A stretch of DNA of 64,000 nt. Origin: Paraburkholderia edwinii (GTDB lineage Bacteria; Pseudomonadota; Gammaproteobacteria; Burkholderiales; Burkholderiaceae). A program made the translations under genes and the position numbers. Location of the stretch: NCBI RefSeq assembly GCF_019428685.1, contig NZ_CP080095.1, positions 1,240,001 through 1,304,000 on the forward strand, written 5' to 3'. Positions 19,765-26,595 of the stretch are shown one piece after another (the first letter of the stretch is position 1; each line of letters starts with the position of its first letter). The notes under the pieces are model-generated. The model was not told where the DNA came from. It did not search any database and worked only from the letters and a program-made list of their open reading frames with translations.

Positions 19765-20352
19765 ATGCTGAAGTTCAGTTTTCAAAAAACGCGTTTACTG
19801 GTTACTCCGCTCGCCGCTGTTCTGCTGTTCGCCGCGCCGCCGTCCGAAAGCGCGCCGGCGGACAACCAGGCATTTCTTCCGCTGCTCGATATGACCGTTG
19901 CGCGCTTGCATATCGCGCGGCAGGTCGCGCTGTCGAAGTGGGACTCGCGCAAGCCGGTTGAAGACCTGCCGCGCGAGGCGGACGTGATCAAGGCGGCCGC
20001 CGAAGAAGCGCGCGCGCTCGGCGTGCCGACGCAGCTCGCCACGCATTTCTTCGCCGATCAGATTGAAGCCAATAAACTGGTGCAATACGGGTTACTCGCG
20101 CAATGGCACCGCGAAGGCCACGCGCCCGACGAAAAGCGCGTGGACCTGAAGAAGGACATTCGTCCGGAACTGGACCGTCTGCAGCAAGGCTTTATCAAGC
20201 AGCTCGCCGATACGAAGACCTTGCGCGCGCAGGCCGATTGCAGCGCGCAACTGGCGCGCGCGACGCAAGACTATGTGACGAGCCATGCACTGGATCCGTT
20301 ATATGCGGTGGCGATGGATCGGGCGCTTGCGCGCGTGTGCGAGCAGGAATGA
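19765..20352 (+). CDS. Periplasmic chorismate mutase (AroQ gamma class)
   Basis: Predicted exported enzyme converting chorismate to prephenate outside the cytoplasm. The 195-residue protein starts with a signal peptide (basic start, then LLVTPLAAVLLFAAPPSESA, cleavage near residue 31). An all-helical AroQ fold follows: LLDMTVARLHIARQVALSKW near residue 45, then DLPREADVIKA, and ATHFFADQIEANKLVQYGLL near 92. Arg, Lys, Asp/Glu and Gln positions match secreted *AroQ proteins of Burkholderia, Salmonella and Mycobacterium. The single gene lies 213 bp after the autotransporter. Secreted forms have been linked to host interaction in some pathogens; here the role is unknown. Confidence 0.88.
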   Translation: MLKFSFQKTRLLVTPLAAVLLFAAPPSESAPADNQAFLPLLDMTVARLHIARQVALSKWDSRKPVEDLPREADVIKAAAEEARALGVPTQLATHFFADQIEANKLVQYGLLAQWHREGHAPDEKRVDLKKDIRPELDRLQQGFIKQLADTKTLRAQADCSAQLARATQDYVTSHALDPLYAVAMDRALARVCEQE

Positions 20353-20499
20353 CGCCGGAATAGGCGGCAACGCAACGAAAAGATATTCGTCCTTTATTGC
20401 GCCCTGCACCGAATTTATAAGTGCTTTAGACGCAATTCGTTATTGTCTTGGCCTCTCCGCTGAAGCGGCTTCGCTTCGAGCGGATTTCTGGAGGCCTTC

Positions 20500-20877
20500 A
20501 TGGACGAATTCGAAATCGGCAAAGATTATTCACGCGAATATATTCACACAGTGTGCGGCGGCAGCAAGCAGGCCTTCCTGCCGACCCGGCGCGGCAAGGT
20601 GGTGGCCGCGTGTCTGCGAATGGATTTAAACCCGCAGGCGCCTGACGTGGTTCTTTGCAACAGCGGGGCGGCCGCGCGTGCCGCCGGCCGCACCCTCGCC
20701 AGGCAGACAAACCCGATTCCGGTATTTATCCGCTCGGAAACCGACCGGTTCCGCTATGTCGGCCAGTACGCGCCCGACCAGTCGCTGACGGCGCCGCTCG
20801 AATGCGCGCCTTACGCGCGTAACAGCAGCTTCACGGTAGGTCAGATTTCGCGGGTCATCAAGTTGAAGCGGTGTTAA
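20500..20877 (+). CDS. Small protein, possible SRA-like (5mC-reader) fold
   Basis: A 125-residue cytoplasmic protein I cannot name with certainty. The pattern of FEIGKDYSREYIHTVCGG, then QAFLPTRRGKVVAAC near 26, NPQAPDVVLCN near 45 and the block PIPVFIRSETDRFRYVGQYA near 74 resembles the single-domain SRA-like module found at the N-terminus of some McrA-type HNH endonucleases. No nuclease domain is present here. The ATG at 20500 has a good site (TGGAGG) about 10 bp upstream. The stop sits in three 11-bp repeats that give TAA in all frames. Function unassigned; the fold suggestion is an inference from pattern only. Confidence 0.6.
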   Translation: MDEFEIGKDYSREYIHTVCGGSKQAFLPTRRGKVVAACLRMDLNPQAPDVVLCNSGAAARAAGRTLARQTNPIPVFIRSETDRFRYVGQYAPDQSLTAPLECAPYARNSSFTVGQISRVIKLKRC

Positions 20878-20902
20878 GAGGGTGTTAAGAGGGTGTTAAA
20901 AG
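20870..20902 (+). repeat. Three tandem 11-bp repeats over a stop codon
   Basis: GGTGTTAAGAG occurs at 20870-20880 and 20881-20891, and as GGTGTTAAAAG at 20892-20902. The first copy contains the stop of the preceding gene. TAA recurs at 20875, 20886 and 20897, one in each reading frame. Confidence 0.9.
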
Positions 20903-20911
20903 TCGCTAGAC

Positions 20912-20938
20912 AGGCAGGCATTGACAGGATGCCTGCCT
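20912..20938 (+). terminator. Possible terminator hairpin
   Basis: AGGCAGGCA at 20912-20920 pairs with TGCCTGCCT at 20930-20938 around a 9-nt loop. It follows the 20.5-kb gene by 35 bp. Only TTG follows, so termination would be weak or Rho-assisted. Confidence 0.45.
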
Positions 20939-21076
20939 TGCCGGCAGCCGCAGGGAAACTGTCAGTGTCTGCACTGTATTTTTTCGCCGGGCTGCCGCTT
21001 TTTTGCACCGCATTTATACCGGCAGGACTAATCTCGTAACTGTCTTGACCAACCACTGCGGGATTGACCGCTCACC

Positions 21077-21490
21077 ATGGCTCTCTCTCAACCGTCCGAA
21101 GTCCCCGATTCCGTACGCTCCCCTTCACGCGCTTTACAGTCTGCTTTACGGCCCGCTTTACAGACCGCTTCACAGCCTGCTCAACAGTCCCTCCAGCAGC
21201 CTGTCCAGCGCAGCAACAACGTCATTCCCTTTCCGCTGTCGCGTGTGCTTTTGCCCGTTACCCTGATCCGGGAAACCGAAAGCGAAGCGCGCTCGCAACT
21301 CAAATCCCTGCTGCACTCGCCACTCGGCGTCTACGTCGTCGGCACGGAAGTCGTCCGTGACGGCGTGCGTGTCCTCTTCTCCATCGCGCCCGAAGACCTC
21401 GATTTCACGATGCATACGCTGATCGCATCGGTGCCCGAGGCTCTGATCGGCTCGCTCAAGCGTATCGGCTCTTTGAAAGAGGCGCACTGA
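21077..21490 (+). CDS. Hypothetical protein translationally coupled to the DapA-like gene
   Basis: A 137-residue protein of unknown function. Residues 15-50 are low-complexity (S, Q, A, P) and encoded by imperfect 12-bp DNA repeats of the CGCTTTACAG type. The folded part begins near NNVIPFPLSR and contains LGVYVVGTEVVRDGVRVLFS and DLDFTMHTLIASVPEALIG, suggesting a small alpha/beta domain. No signal peptide or membrane segment. Its TGA stop shares one base with the start of the next gene, which argues for cotranslation and a related task. The ATG at 21077 is the only start before the repeats. Confidence 0.65.
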   Translation: MALSQPSEVPDSVRSPSRALQSALRPALQTASQPAQQSLQQPVQRSNNVIPFPLSRVLLPVTLIRETESEARSQLKSLLHSPLGVYVVGTEVVRDGVRVLFSIAPEDLDFTMHTLIASVPEALIGSLKRIGSLKEAH

Positions 21491-22371
21491 TGTACTCCGG
21501 TATCTGGCTGCCGATCGTCACACCGTTTCGCAACGGCGATGTCGATATCGAAGGTTTGCAGCGTCTCGCCGACTACTACCTGCGTACCGAGATCAGCGGC
21601 TTTGTCGCGCTCGGCACCACGGGCGAGGCTGCCCTGTTGTCCGAAAGCGAACGCGTCACGGTGCTGCAGGCGCTGCTCGACGTGGTCGGCGACCGTCTGC
21701 CGGTGCTGATCGGTGCGGGCGGTTTCGATACGCGCGACGTGGTGCGCGAGATCGGGCGCTACGAGCGCTGGAATTGCGCCGGTTATCTCGTCTCGGCGCC
21801 CGCCTACGTGTGCCCCGATCAGGCCGGCGTGCAGTGGCATTTCGAACAGGTTGCGTGCGCAACCGAACGCCCGATCGTGCTGTACGACGTGCCGCATCGC
21901 ACGGGCGTCAGGATCGCCACGGAAACCGTTAGCCGGCTGCTCGAGTTCGACAATATCGTCGCGATCAAGGAATGTGTGAAGGACCAGTTCGCCGCGCTGC
22001 GCGGCCAGCCGGTCAACGTGCTGTGCGGCACCGACGACGCGTTTATCGAGTGCCTCGACGCGGGCGGCGCGGGCGGCATCCTCGCGAGCGCGCATGTGTG
22101 CGCGGACCTGCTCGTCGAAGTGGGCGAACTGCACCGTGACGGCCATGTCGACGATGCGAAGCGGCTTTTCGACAATCTCGTGCCGTTGCTGCGGCTGCTG
22201 TTCGCGGCGCCCAACCCCGCGGCGATCAAGGCGATGCTCGCATTCGACCATCCGCTCACGGACGAAACGCGCATGCCGATCACGCGCGCGTCGGCGCAAC
22301 TGGTCGAGCGGCTCTTGCAGGCCCGCAACGCGCTGCAGGATTTGCGCGCGGAAATGGTGGGCGCGCATTAA
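21490..22371 (+). CDS. dapA: 4-hydroxy-tetrahydrodipicolinate synthase-family aldolase
   Basis: Class I aldolase of the DapA/NAL family; DapA condenses pyruvate with aspartate semialdehyde in lysine synthesis. The 293-residue protein has ALGTTGEAALLSESER near residue 38 (GTTGE motif), YDVPHRTGV near 135 (catalytic Tyr) and IVAIKECV near 157 with the Schiff-base lysine, followed by LCGTDDAF. Length is normal (E. coli 292). It overlaps the upstream unknown gene by one base. Sequence alone does not exclude another aldolase specificity, and the genome may hold a second, housekeeping dapA. Confidence 0.85.
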   Translation: MYSGIWLPIVTPFRNGDVDIEGLQRLADYYLRTEISGFVALGTTGEAALLSESERVTVLQALLDVVGDRLPVLIGAGGFDTRDVVREIGRYERWNCAGYLVSAPAYVCPDQAGVQWHFEQVACATERPIVLYDVPHRTGVRIATETVSRLLEFDNIVAIKECVKDQFAALRGQPVNVLCGTDDAFIECLDAGGAGGILASAHVCADLLVEVGELHRDGHVDDAKRLFDNLVPLLRLLFAAPNPAAIKAMLAFDHPLTDETRMPITRASAQLVERLLQARNALQDLRAEMVGAH

Positions 22372-22400
22372 GGCGGAGCGGGGCGTGAACATGATGCGCG

Positions 22401-22420
22401 GCTGCCGGTGCGCCGGCAGC
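22401..22420 (+). other. GC-rich hairpin after the DapA-like gene
   Basis: GCTGCCGG at 22401-22408 pairs with CCGGCAGC at 22413-22420, loop TGCG, 29 bp after the stop. No T-tract, so possibly an mRNA-end stabiliser. Confidence 0.4.
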
Positions 22421-22465
22421 GCGCGCGGAGCGGAACACCGCCGGGAATTCAACCAACGTTTCACT

Positions 22466-22496
22466 GAAGTCAGGACTTCGCGCAACACGCGAAGTC
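22466..22496 (+). promoter_or_regulatory. Overlapping dyads adjoining the acetyltransferase ribosome-binding site
   Basis: GACTTCGCG (22474-22482) pairs perfectly with CGCGAAGTC (22488-22496), loop CAACA, and the hairpin ends exactly where the TGGAGG ribosome-binding site (22497-22502) begins. GAAGTC at 22466-22471 can pair with the same left arm, giving an alternative fold and, in DNA, a palindrome GAAGTC-N2-GACTTC. This is either an operator or a translational switch. Confidence 0.5.
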
Positions 22497-22507
22497 TGGA
22501 GGTATCC

Positions 22508-23161
22508 ATGCATAAGCAACGCGTAGCGGCTGAGAATCAGACAGAACAAGCTTCCCGCATCGCAACCGTTCAGCGTGGCAGCGGCGCCGGCAGCGTCGTG
22601 CTGCGGCGCTTCGACCCGTCGCGCGACTCGTACGAGCAACTGACCGCGATGCTGCACCGCGCGTTCGCGCGGCTCGGCATGATGGGGCTGAACTGCCTGT
22701 GCGTCGGGCAAACGCCGCAGGCGACGAAAAAGCGCGCGCGAGCTGGCGATTGCTTCGTCGCCGTCTGCGGCGGCCAGGTGGTCGGCACGATGACGCTCTA
22801 TGCGCGCGACCTCGAGTCGACCTGCGAACACTACCGCGTCGAGAACGTCGCGACGCTGCGCCAGTTCGGCGTCGAACCCGCATGGCAAAGCCGCGGCATC
22901 GGCAAGTCGCTGATCGCGTTTGCCGAACATTGGGCCGCCACCCGCGGCTACGCGCAGCTTGCGCTCGATACGCCGTATCCGGCCGCGCACCTGCTCGACT
23001 TCTACCGCAGCCAGGGTTTTCGCATCATCGACGTGATGCGCTTTGCCGATCGCGGCTACGACAGCGCGATTCTGAGCAAGCCGCCGGTCGCCGCGCGCAC
23101 GCTGGCGAACTGGTCGCGCCGCCTCGAATTGCCGTGCCCGACTTTTCCGCGTGCCGCATGA
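22508..23161 (+). CDS. GNAT-family N-acetyltransferase
   Basis: A 217-residue protein with a GNAT domain (about residues 35-180). Seen: VVLRRFDPSRDSYEQLTAML, CFVAVCGGQVVGTMTLYA, and the acetyl-CoA loop QFGVEPAWQSRGIGKSLIAF near residue 117 with the Q/RxxGxG/A pattern, then DFYRSQGFRIIDV near 160. Substrate unknown. The ATG at 22508 follows a TGGAGG site adjoining a hairpin. Its end overlaps the start of the next small membrane protein (ATGA), so the two form an operon. The first 30 residues are not part of the fold. Confidence 0.85.
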   Translation: MHKQRVAAENQTEQASRIATVQRGSGAGSVVLRRFDPSRDSYEQLTAMLHRAFARLGMMGLNCLCVGQTPQATKKRARAGDCFVAVCGGQVVGTMTLYARDLESTCEHYRVENVATLRQFGVEPAWQSRGIGKSLIAFAEHWAATRGYAQLALDTPYPAAHLLDFYRSQGFRIIDVMRFADRGYDSAILSKPPVAARTLANWSRRLELPCPTFPRAA

Positions 23162-23580
23162 ATCGCATGAATCGAACCGATAGCGCCGGCGCGCTGATCG
23201 TGTACGCGCGGCCGCTGATGATGCTGCGCGGCATGTGCAAGGTGATTGCGATCGCGTTTGCGGTCAATCAGGTGCTGACGACTGTGTTTACGTATGTCGC
23301 GCAGCAGGTCGATAGCGCGCTGCCGCATCAGATGGTGTGGATTTTCAGCTGCATGACGTGCGGTCTGCTCTCGTTGTGGCTGCAGGCCGATGCACGCCGC
23401 GCGTTCGCGTTCGCGCGCAAGCAGGGCTATGTGAAGATCACCGATGCCATCAACGACGGCAAGGAGCGCGCGCTGCAGATCGCCATGGATTGCCCGAAGC
23501 GCTGGCTCGTGATTCTGCATATCGAACTGAATCCCACCGCGTTCGCCATGCAGCCCGGCAATCCGCCGCGGCAACGATGA
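23158..23580 (+). CDS. Small membrane protein coupled to the acetyltransferase
   Basis: A 140-residue protein of unknown function starting inside the stop of the GNAT gene. It has two hydrophobic stretches, VIAIAFAVNQVLTTVFTYVA near residue 30 and HQMVWIFSCMTCGLLSLWL near 58, separated by a short polar loop, then a cytoplasmic tail of about 65 residues. The tail contains FARKQGYVKITDAINDGKE and ends with HIELNPTAFAMQPG. No known domain recognised. Good third-position GC and tight coupling support it as a real gene. Confidence 0.7.
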   Translation: MNRMNRTDSAGALIVYARPLMMLRGMCKVIAIAFAVNQVLTTVFTYVAQQVDSALPHQMVWIFSCMTCGLLSLWLQADARRAFAFARKQGYVKITDAINDGKERALQIAMDCPKRWLVILHIELNPTAFAMQPGNPPRQR

Positions 23581-23719
23581 TCGCTGTGACCGGCGCGCGG
23601 CGTCTCGACTGCGTCTGCCCATTGCGGCGCCGCCTTGCGTACGGTGCTTCCCGCCATTGCGGTACGGCGTGCAAAGCGTCTATAAAGACACTGTGTCGAT
23701 TACCGGCGGTGTCGATGTC

Positions 23720-24925
23720 ATGGACGATCATGAGCAGGTCGATGCAAGGCAAGCGCGGCCCGGCGACGGCGCGCAGACCGCGCGGGCCGATGCGGGCCGC
23801 ATGCCCGGCGGCCCCGCTGCCGCGATTCAGGCGTGGACGCGGCGTCTCTTCGCGCAACCTTCGCGTGCGCTCGGGGCGTGGTTCGATCGGATCGACCCGG
23901 GCACGCATCGTCGCGTAAAGGGGCTGCGCCTCGTCACCGCCTACGGCATTGCCGCCGCACTCGGTGCATTGCACGACGTCACGCGCGATGTGCACCAGAG
24001 CGCCACGCTGTCGACGCTTGCCGCGAGCATCGCGCTCTGGGCAAGCGTGTTCGAAGCGAAGACCACGCGCGCCGAATCGAGCCGCGATCTTGGGTTGCTG
24101 TGCATCGCGGCCGGCATCGGCGCGGCCGTCTATGCCGCGCTGTTTCCGTTCCTGCACAGTGCGGGCCGGGCGGGACCGGAAATCGTGCTCGTCAGCGGCG
24201 CATTCTGCGTCGGCTATATGAAGCGCTTCGGCGTGCTTGGCGCCGGCATCGGCGCGCAAATCTATATTGGCCAGCTCTATGCGTCCGCGATGACGCTCGG
24301 ACCGGCCGACGTGCCGGCAATCGGCGTGGCGGTGCTGATTGCGATGCTCGGCTCGATCGTGCCGCGTCTGCTGAGCGGGCCGGCCGAGCATCCGGCGCTG
24401 CTCGCGGCATTTACTGCGGTGCCGCCGGTGCCGCCCGGCTTTGCGCGGCGCTGGCCGCCTGAATTCGTGATGGGCCTGCAGGCGGCCACGGGCGCGTTGA
24501 TCATCGTCGCGCTGAACCGGATGATCGGGCTCGAGGAATCGGAGTGGGCGATTACCGGCTGCACGTTCGTCGTTGCCGCATCGGCGACGGCCACTGTGCA
24601 ACGCACGCGACAGCGCATCGTCGGCACGATAGTCGGCGTGCCGCTTGGCATTGTGTGCCTGCCGCTGGCCGAGCATGCGCCACTCGTCGTCTGGGCTTTC
24701 GCGGCGCTCGCGATGATCGTCTATGCGATGAGCCTGCCCGAGCGCTACGACGTCGCATGCGGCGCCTTCGCGTTCATCCTCATGATCACGCTGGCCGCGG
24801 ATGGCATTCACTCAGTGCCGTATCTGTTTGCGCGCTTGTGGGAGACCGTGATTGGCGGCGTGATCGGCGTGCTGGCCGCGCTGCTTATTTTTCCGTTGCG
24901 CGCGAATCGCGCGGAGGCGAAGTAG
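23720..24925 (+). CDS. FUSC-family (YccS/aromatic-acid-exporter-like) membrane protein
   Basis: A 401-residue inner-membrane protein. After about 55 polar residues it has two sets of hydrophobic segments: VTAYGIAAALGALHDVTRD near 70, IALWASVFEAKTTRAESS, GIGAAVYAALFPFL; then, from residue 255, LQAATGALIIVALNRMIG, GCTFVVAASATATVQRTRQR and IVGTIVGVPLGIVCLPLAEH, and finally ETVIGGVIGVLAALLIFPLR. The RTxxRxxGTxxG box and the duplicated layout are typical of FUSC proteins, several of which export aromatic acids. No partner adaptor gene is adjacent. The ATG at 23720 is chosen over a TTG at 23657 for lack of similarity upstream. Confidence 0.75.
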   Translation: MDDHEQVDARQARPGDGAQTARADAGRMPGGPAAAIQAWTRRLFAQPSRALGAWFDRIDPGTHRRVKGLRLVTAYGIAAALGALHDVTRDVHQSATLSTLAASIALWASVFEAKTTRAESSRDLGLLCIAAGIGAAVYAALFPFLHSAGRAGPEIVLVSGAFCVGYMKRFGVLGAGIGAQIYIGQLYASAMTLGPADVPAIGVAVLIAMLGSIVPRLLSGPAEHPALLAAFTAVPPVPPGFARRWPPEFVMGLQAATGALIIVALNRMIGLEESEWAITGCTFVVAASATATVQRTRQRIVGTIVGVPLGIVCLPLAEHAPLVVWAFAALAMIVYAMSLPERYDVACGAFAFILMITLAADGIHSVPYLFARLWETVIGGVIGVLAALLIFPLRANRAEAK

Positions 24926-25189
24926 AAAACACGCGAAATTGCAAGGGAAAAGCGCCTGGCCGAATGGACGATCGGCCATCCGGACGAAGTGCATTACGTG
25001 CGAAGCAAAAGGATAATCGACGCACTGGGAGCACTCGTGATCTCTCTGTAGAAAGCAGATGTGTGTCGGTGTCGCGCGAGAGGTAGAACGCGCAGCGGAC
25101 CCATGCAGCGAACAAGCGGATGAAGCGGACGCAGACCAGCGGAAGCAGGCCAGCAGCGCGCAATTACTGCGCGCAAATGAAGACCCAAA

Positions 25190-25282
25190 TGAAAAGGGCG
25201 TCACCGAAGTGACGCCCTTGAATAAGAAGCCGGGGGTCCGCTTTCCCGAAGGTAGCTGCCGACACTGATCCCGACTTAACGA
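25190..25282 (-). ncRNA. Predicted small RNA of about 92 nt, divergent from the Abi-like gene
   Basis: The minus strand holds a near-consensus sigma-70 promoter (25288-25316) followed about 90 bp later by a strong intrinsic terminator (25192-25219), with no open reading frame between them and no minus-strand gene downstream to which they could belong. The predicted RNA starts near 25282 (TTCGTTAAGTCGGG), has a C-rich segment GCGGACCCCCGG in the middle and ends in the terminator hairpin. It belongs to no family I can name. If the Abi-like mRNA starts upstream of 25282, its leader would be complementary to this RNA. Confidence 0.55.
25192..25219 (-). terminator. Intrinsic terminator of the predicted small RNA
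   Basis: A perfect 10-bp stem (25194-25203 with 25210-25219), 6-nt loop, and on the minus strand a TTTT run at 25195-25192 with more T after one C. On the plus strand no T-run follows, so it acts leftward. Confidence 0.7.
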
Positions 25283-25287
25283 ACCAG

Positions 25288-25316
25288 ATCGTACCTGGAA
25301 AAAGGACACTCGTCAA
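25288..25316 (-). promoter_or_regulatory. Sigma-70-like promoter, leftward
   Basis: Reading the minus strand: -35 TTGACG (25316-25311; 5 of 6 match TTGACA), spacer of exactly 17 nt, -10 TACGAT (25293-25288; 4 of 6). The -35 box overlaps the ATG of the Abi-like gene by one base. Confidence 0.5.
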
Positions 25317-26275
25317 TGCAACTCTCGGATGAGGCACTCGCCTCCGTCACCACGCTGTTGTCAGGCGATCGCCTCGCTCAGTTCCTTGCGCTGTCCGGCT
25401 CGCTTCGGCCGGCCGTCGAGCTTCATCAGCAGACGTTGCGCGTTGGCGGCAGCCTGATGTGCGTGATTGCCGTGGTGGAGATCGCGCTACGTAATACGAT
25501 CTCCGACGCGCTGATAGCGTACTTCGGTACCGGCGATTGGCCGCGTCATCCGCGCGCGCCGTTCGTCTGGCGCGATCCGGAGAAAACGCGCATCGGCCAG
25601 GCGATTGCCAGCGCGCAGCGCGCGGCGTACGCGAAGCTGGACACGGCCGCAAAACACGCAATCGTCGCGCGCGTGTTCCGCAACGGCGTGCCCGCATACC
25701 TGACGCGCGAACAGCACGCGAAGATCCGGCAGCATGCGCTGTCGGTACCGAACAGCCAGGTGGTCGCGCAGCTGTCGCTGTCTTTCTGGAAGCGCCTGTT
25801 CTCGCCGGAATATGAGTCGTCGCTATGGCGGCCGGTGTTGAAGCGCATTTTTCCGGACAAAGCGCTGCGGCGCGCAGACGTCGCCGTGCAACTCGAGCAC
25901 GTCTATCAGGCGCGCAACCGGATCGCGCATCACGAGCCTGTGTACGGGTATCGCTTGCGCGACACGCTGGCGGCGATCGACTTTATCGTGACGAGACTCG
26001 AGCAGCGCGAGCCGAGCCTAACGACGCCACTTTCGCAACTGCTCGGCGGCGAATGGCAGGCGCTGTCGACCCAGGCCGATGAACTGCGCGCGTGTATCGA
26101 CGCTTGCGTCTGGGCGGCGCAATCCCCTTGCGCATTCGAGCAGGCCGTATGCTTCAACGATGCATCGAGCGCTCGCGCGATCCTGCATTCCGTCGCTGCT
26201 CACAGCCATGATCTGCCCGGGTGCCCATCGCGGTCGACCGGCGAGCGCGACAGCGCTGTTCATCCCGGCGTCTGA
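25316..26275 (+). CDS. Abi-like (abortive-infection, HEPN-type) protein
   Basis: Predicted stand-alone abortive-infection protein of the Abi_2/AbiD/AbiF kind, which carry a HEPN ribonuclease motif. The 319-residue protein shows LRVGGSLMCVIAVVEIALRN near residue 43, SLSFWKRLFSPEYESSLW near 160 and, decisively, the R-x4-H motif HVYQARNRIAHHEPVYGY near 195. The last 45 residues are unlike the rest and may be non-essential. AAAAAGGAC at 25299-25307 is the ribosome-binding site. There is no second antitoxin-like gene next to it, but a predicted small RNA diverges from its start. Antiphage function is inferred from the family; cellular RNA targets are unknown. Confidence 0.78.
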   Translation: MQLSDEALASVTTLLSGDRLAQFLALSGSLRPAVELHQQTLRVGGSLMCVIAVVEIALRNTISDALIAYFGTGDWPRHPRAPFVWRDPEKTRIGQAIASAQRAAYAKLDTAAKHAIVARVFRNGVPAYLTREQHAKIRQHALSVPNSQVVAQLSLSFWKRLFSPEYESSLWRPVLKRIFPDKALRRADVAVQLEHVYQARNRIAHHEPVYGYRLRDTLAAIDFIVTRLEQREPSLTTPLSQLLGGEWQALSTQADELRACIDACVWAAQSPCAFEQAVCFNDASSARAILHSVAAHSHDLPGCPSRSTGERDSAVHPGV

Positions 26276-26595
26276 ACCGCTTTGACGACAGGATGTATCC
26301 GCAACGATGTGCAAGGTGTCGAAGCCACACATCAGCGTCCGCCATGCGCGTGACATCCGCGGCGACTATCGTCGTCAGATTTTTTGGCGAACCGGGTATC
26401 GATATAGCTGGTCAGTACGCGAGGTTTGTCGAGCAACTTTTATTTGGCGGACGCATCATACGACTCGACTGCGGAGCAGACCGCGGAATCGATAACCAGC
26501 ATCAACCGAAGAGACGCGCCCGCACCACGGCGTCGCGATAAGGCTTGCTGAAAGGGCAAGCCTGTATCGTCGAGGGCGCCACGTCCGGAGATCGA
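26276..26595. other. Intergenic region without recognisable gene
   Basis: 320 bp between the Abi-like gene and the cytochrome gene. Short open frames occur on both strands but have no ribosome-binding sites or plausible protein patterns. The composition at 26360-26440 is more AT-rich than the flanks and may hold the promoter of the molybdenum-hydroxylase operon. No hairpin of note. Confidence 0.5.

Noticed and set aside
24812..25309. Minus-strand frame of 165 codons left of the Abi-like gene
   Set aside because: Spans the predicted sRNA and its terminator, has Ser/Cys-rich shadow composition and overlaps the FUSC gene end.
25200..26300. Prophage or genomic island around the Abi-like gene
   Set aside because: No integrase, attachment repeat, tRNA or shift in composition was visible.
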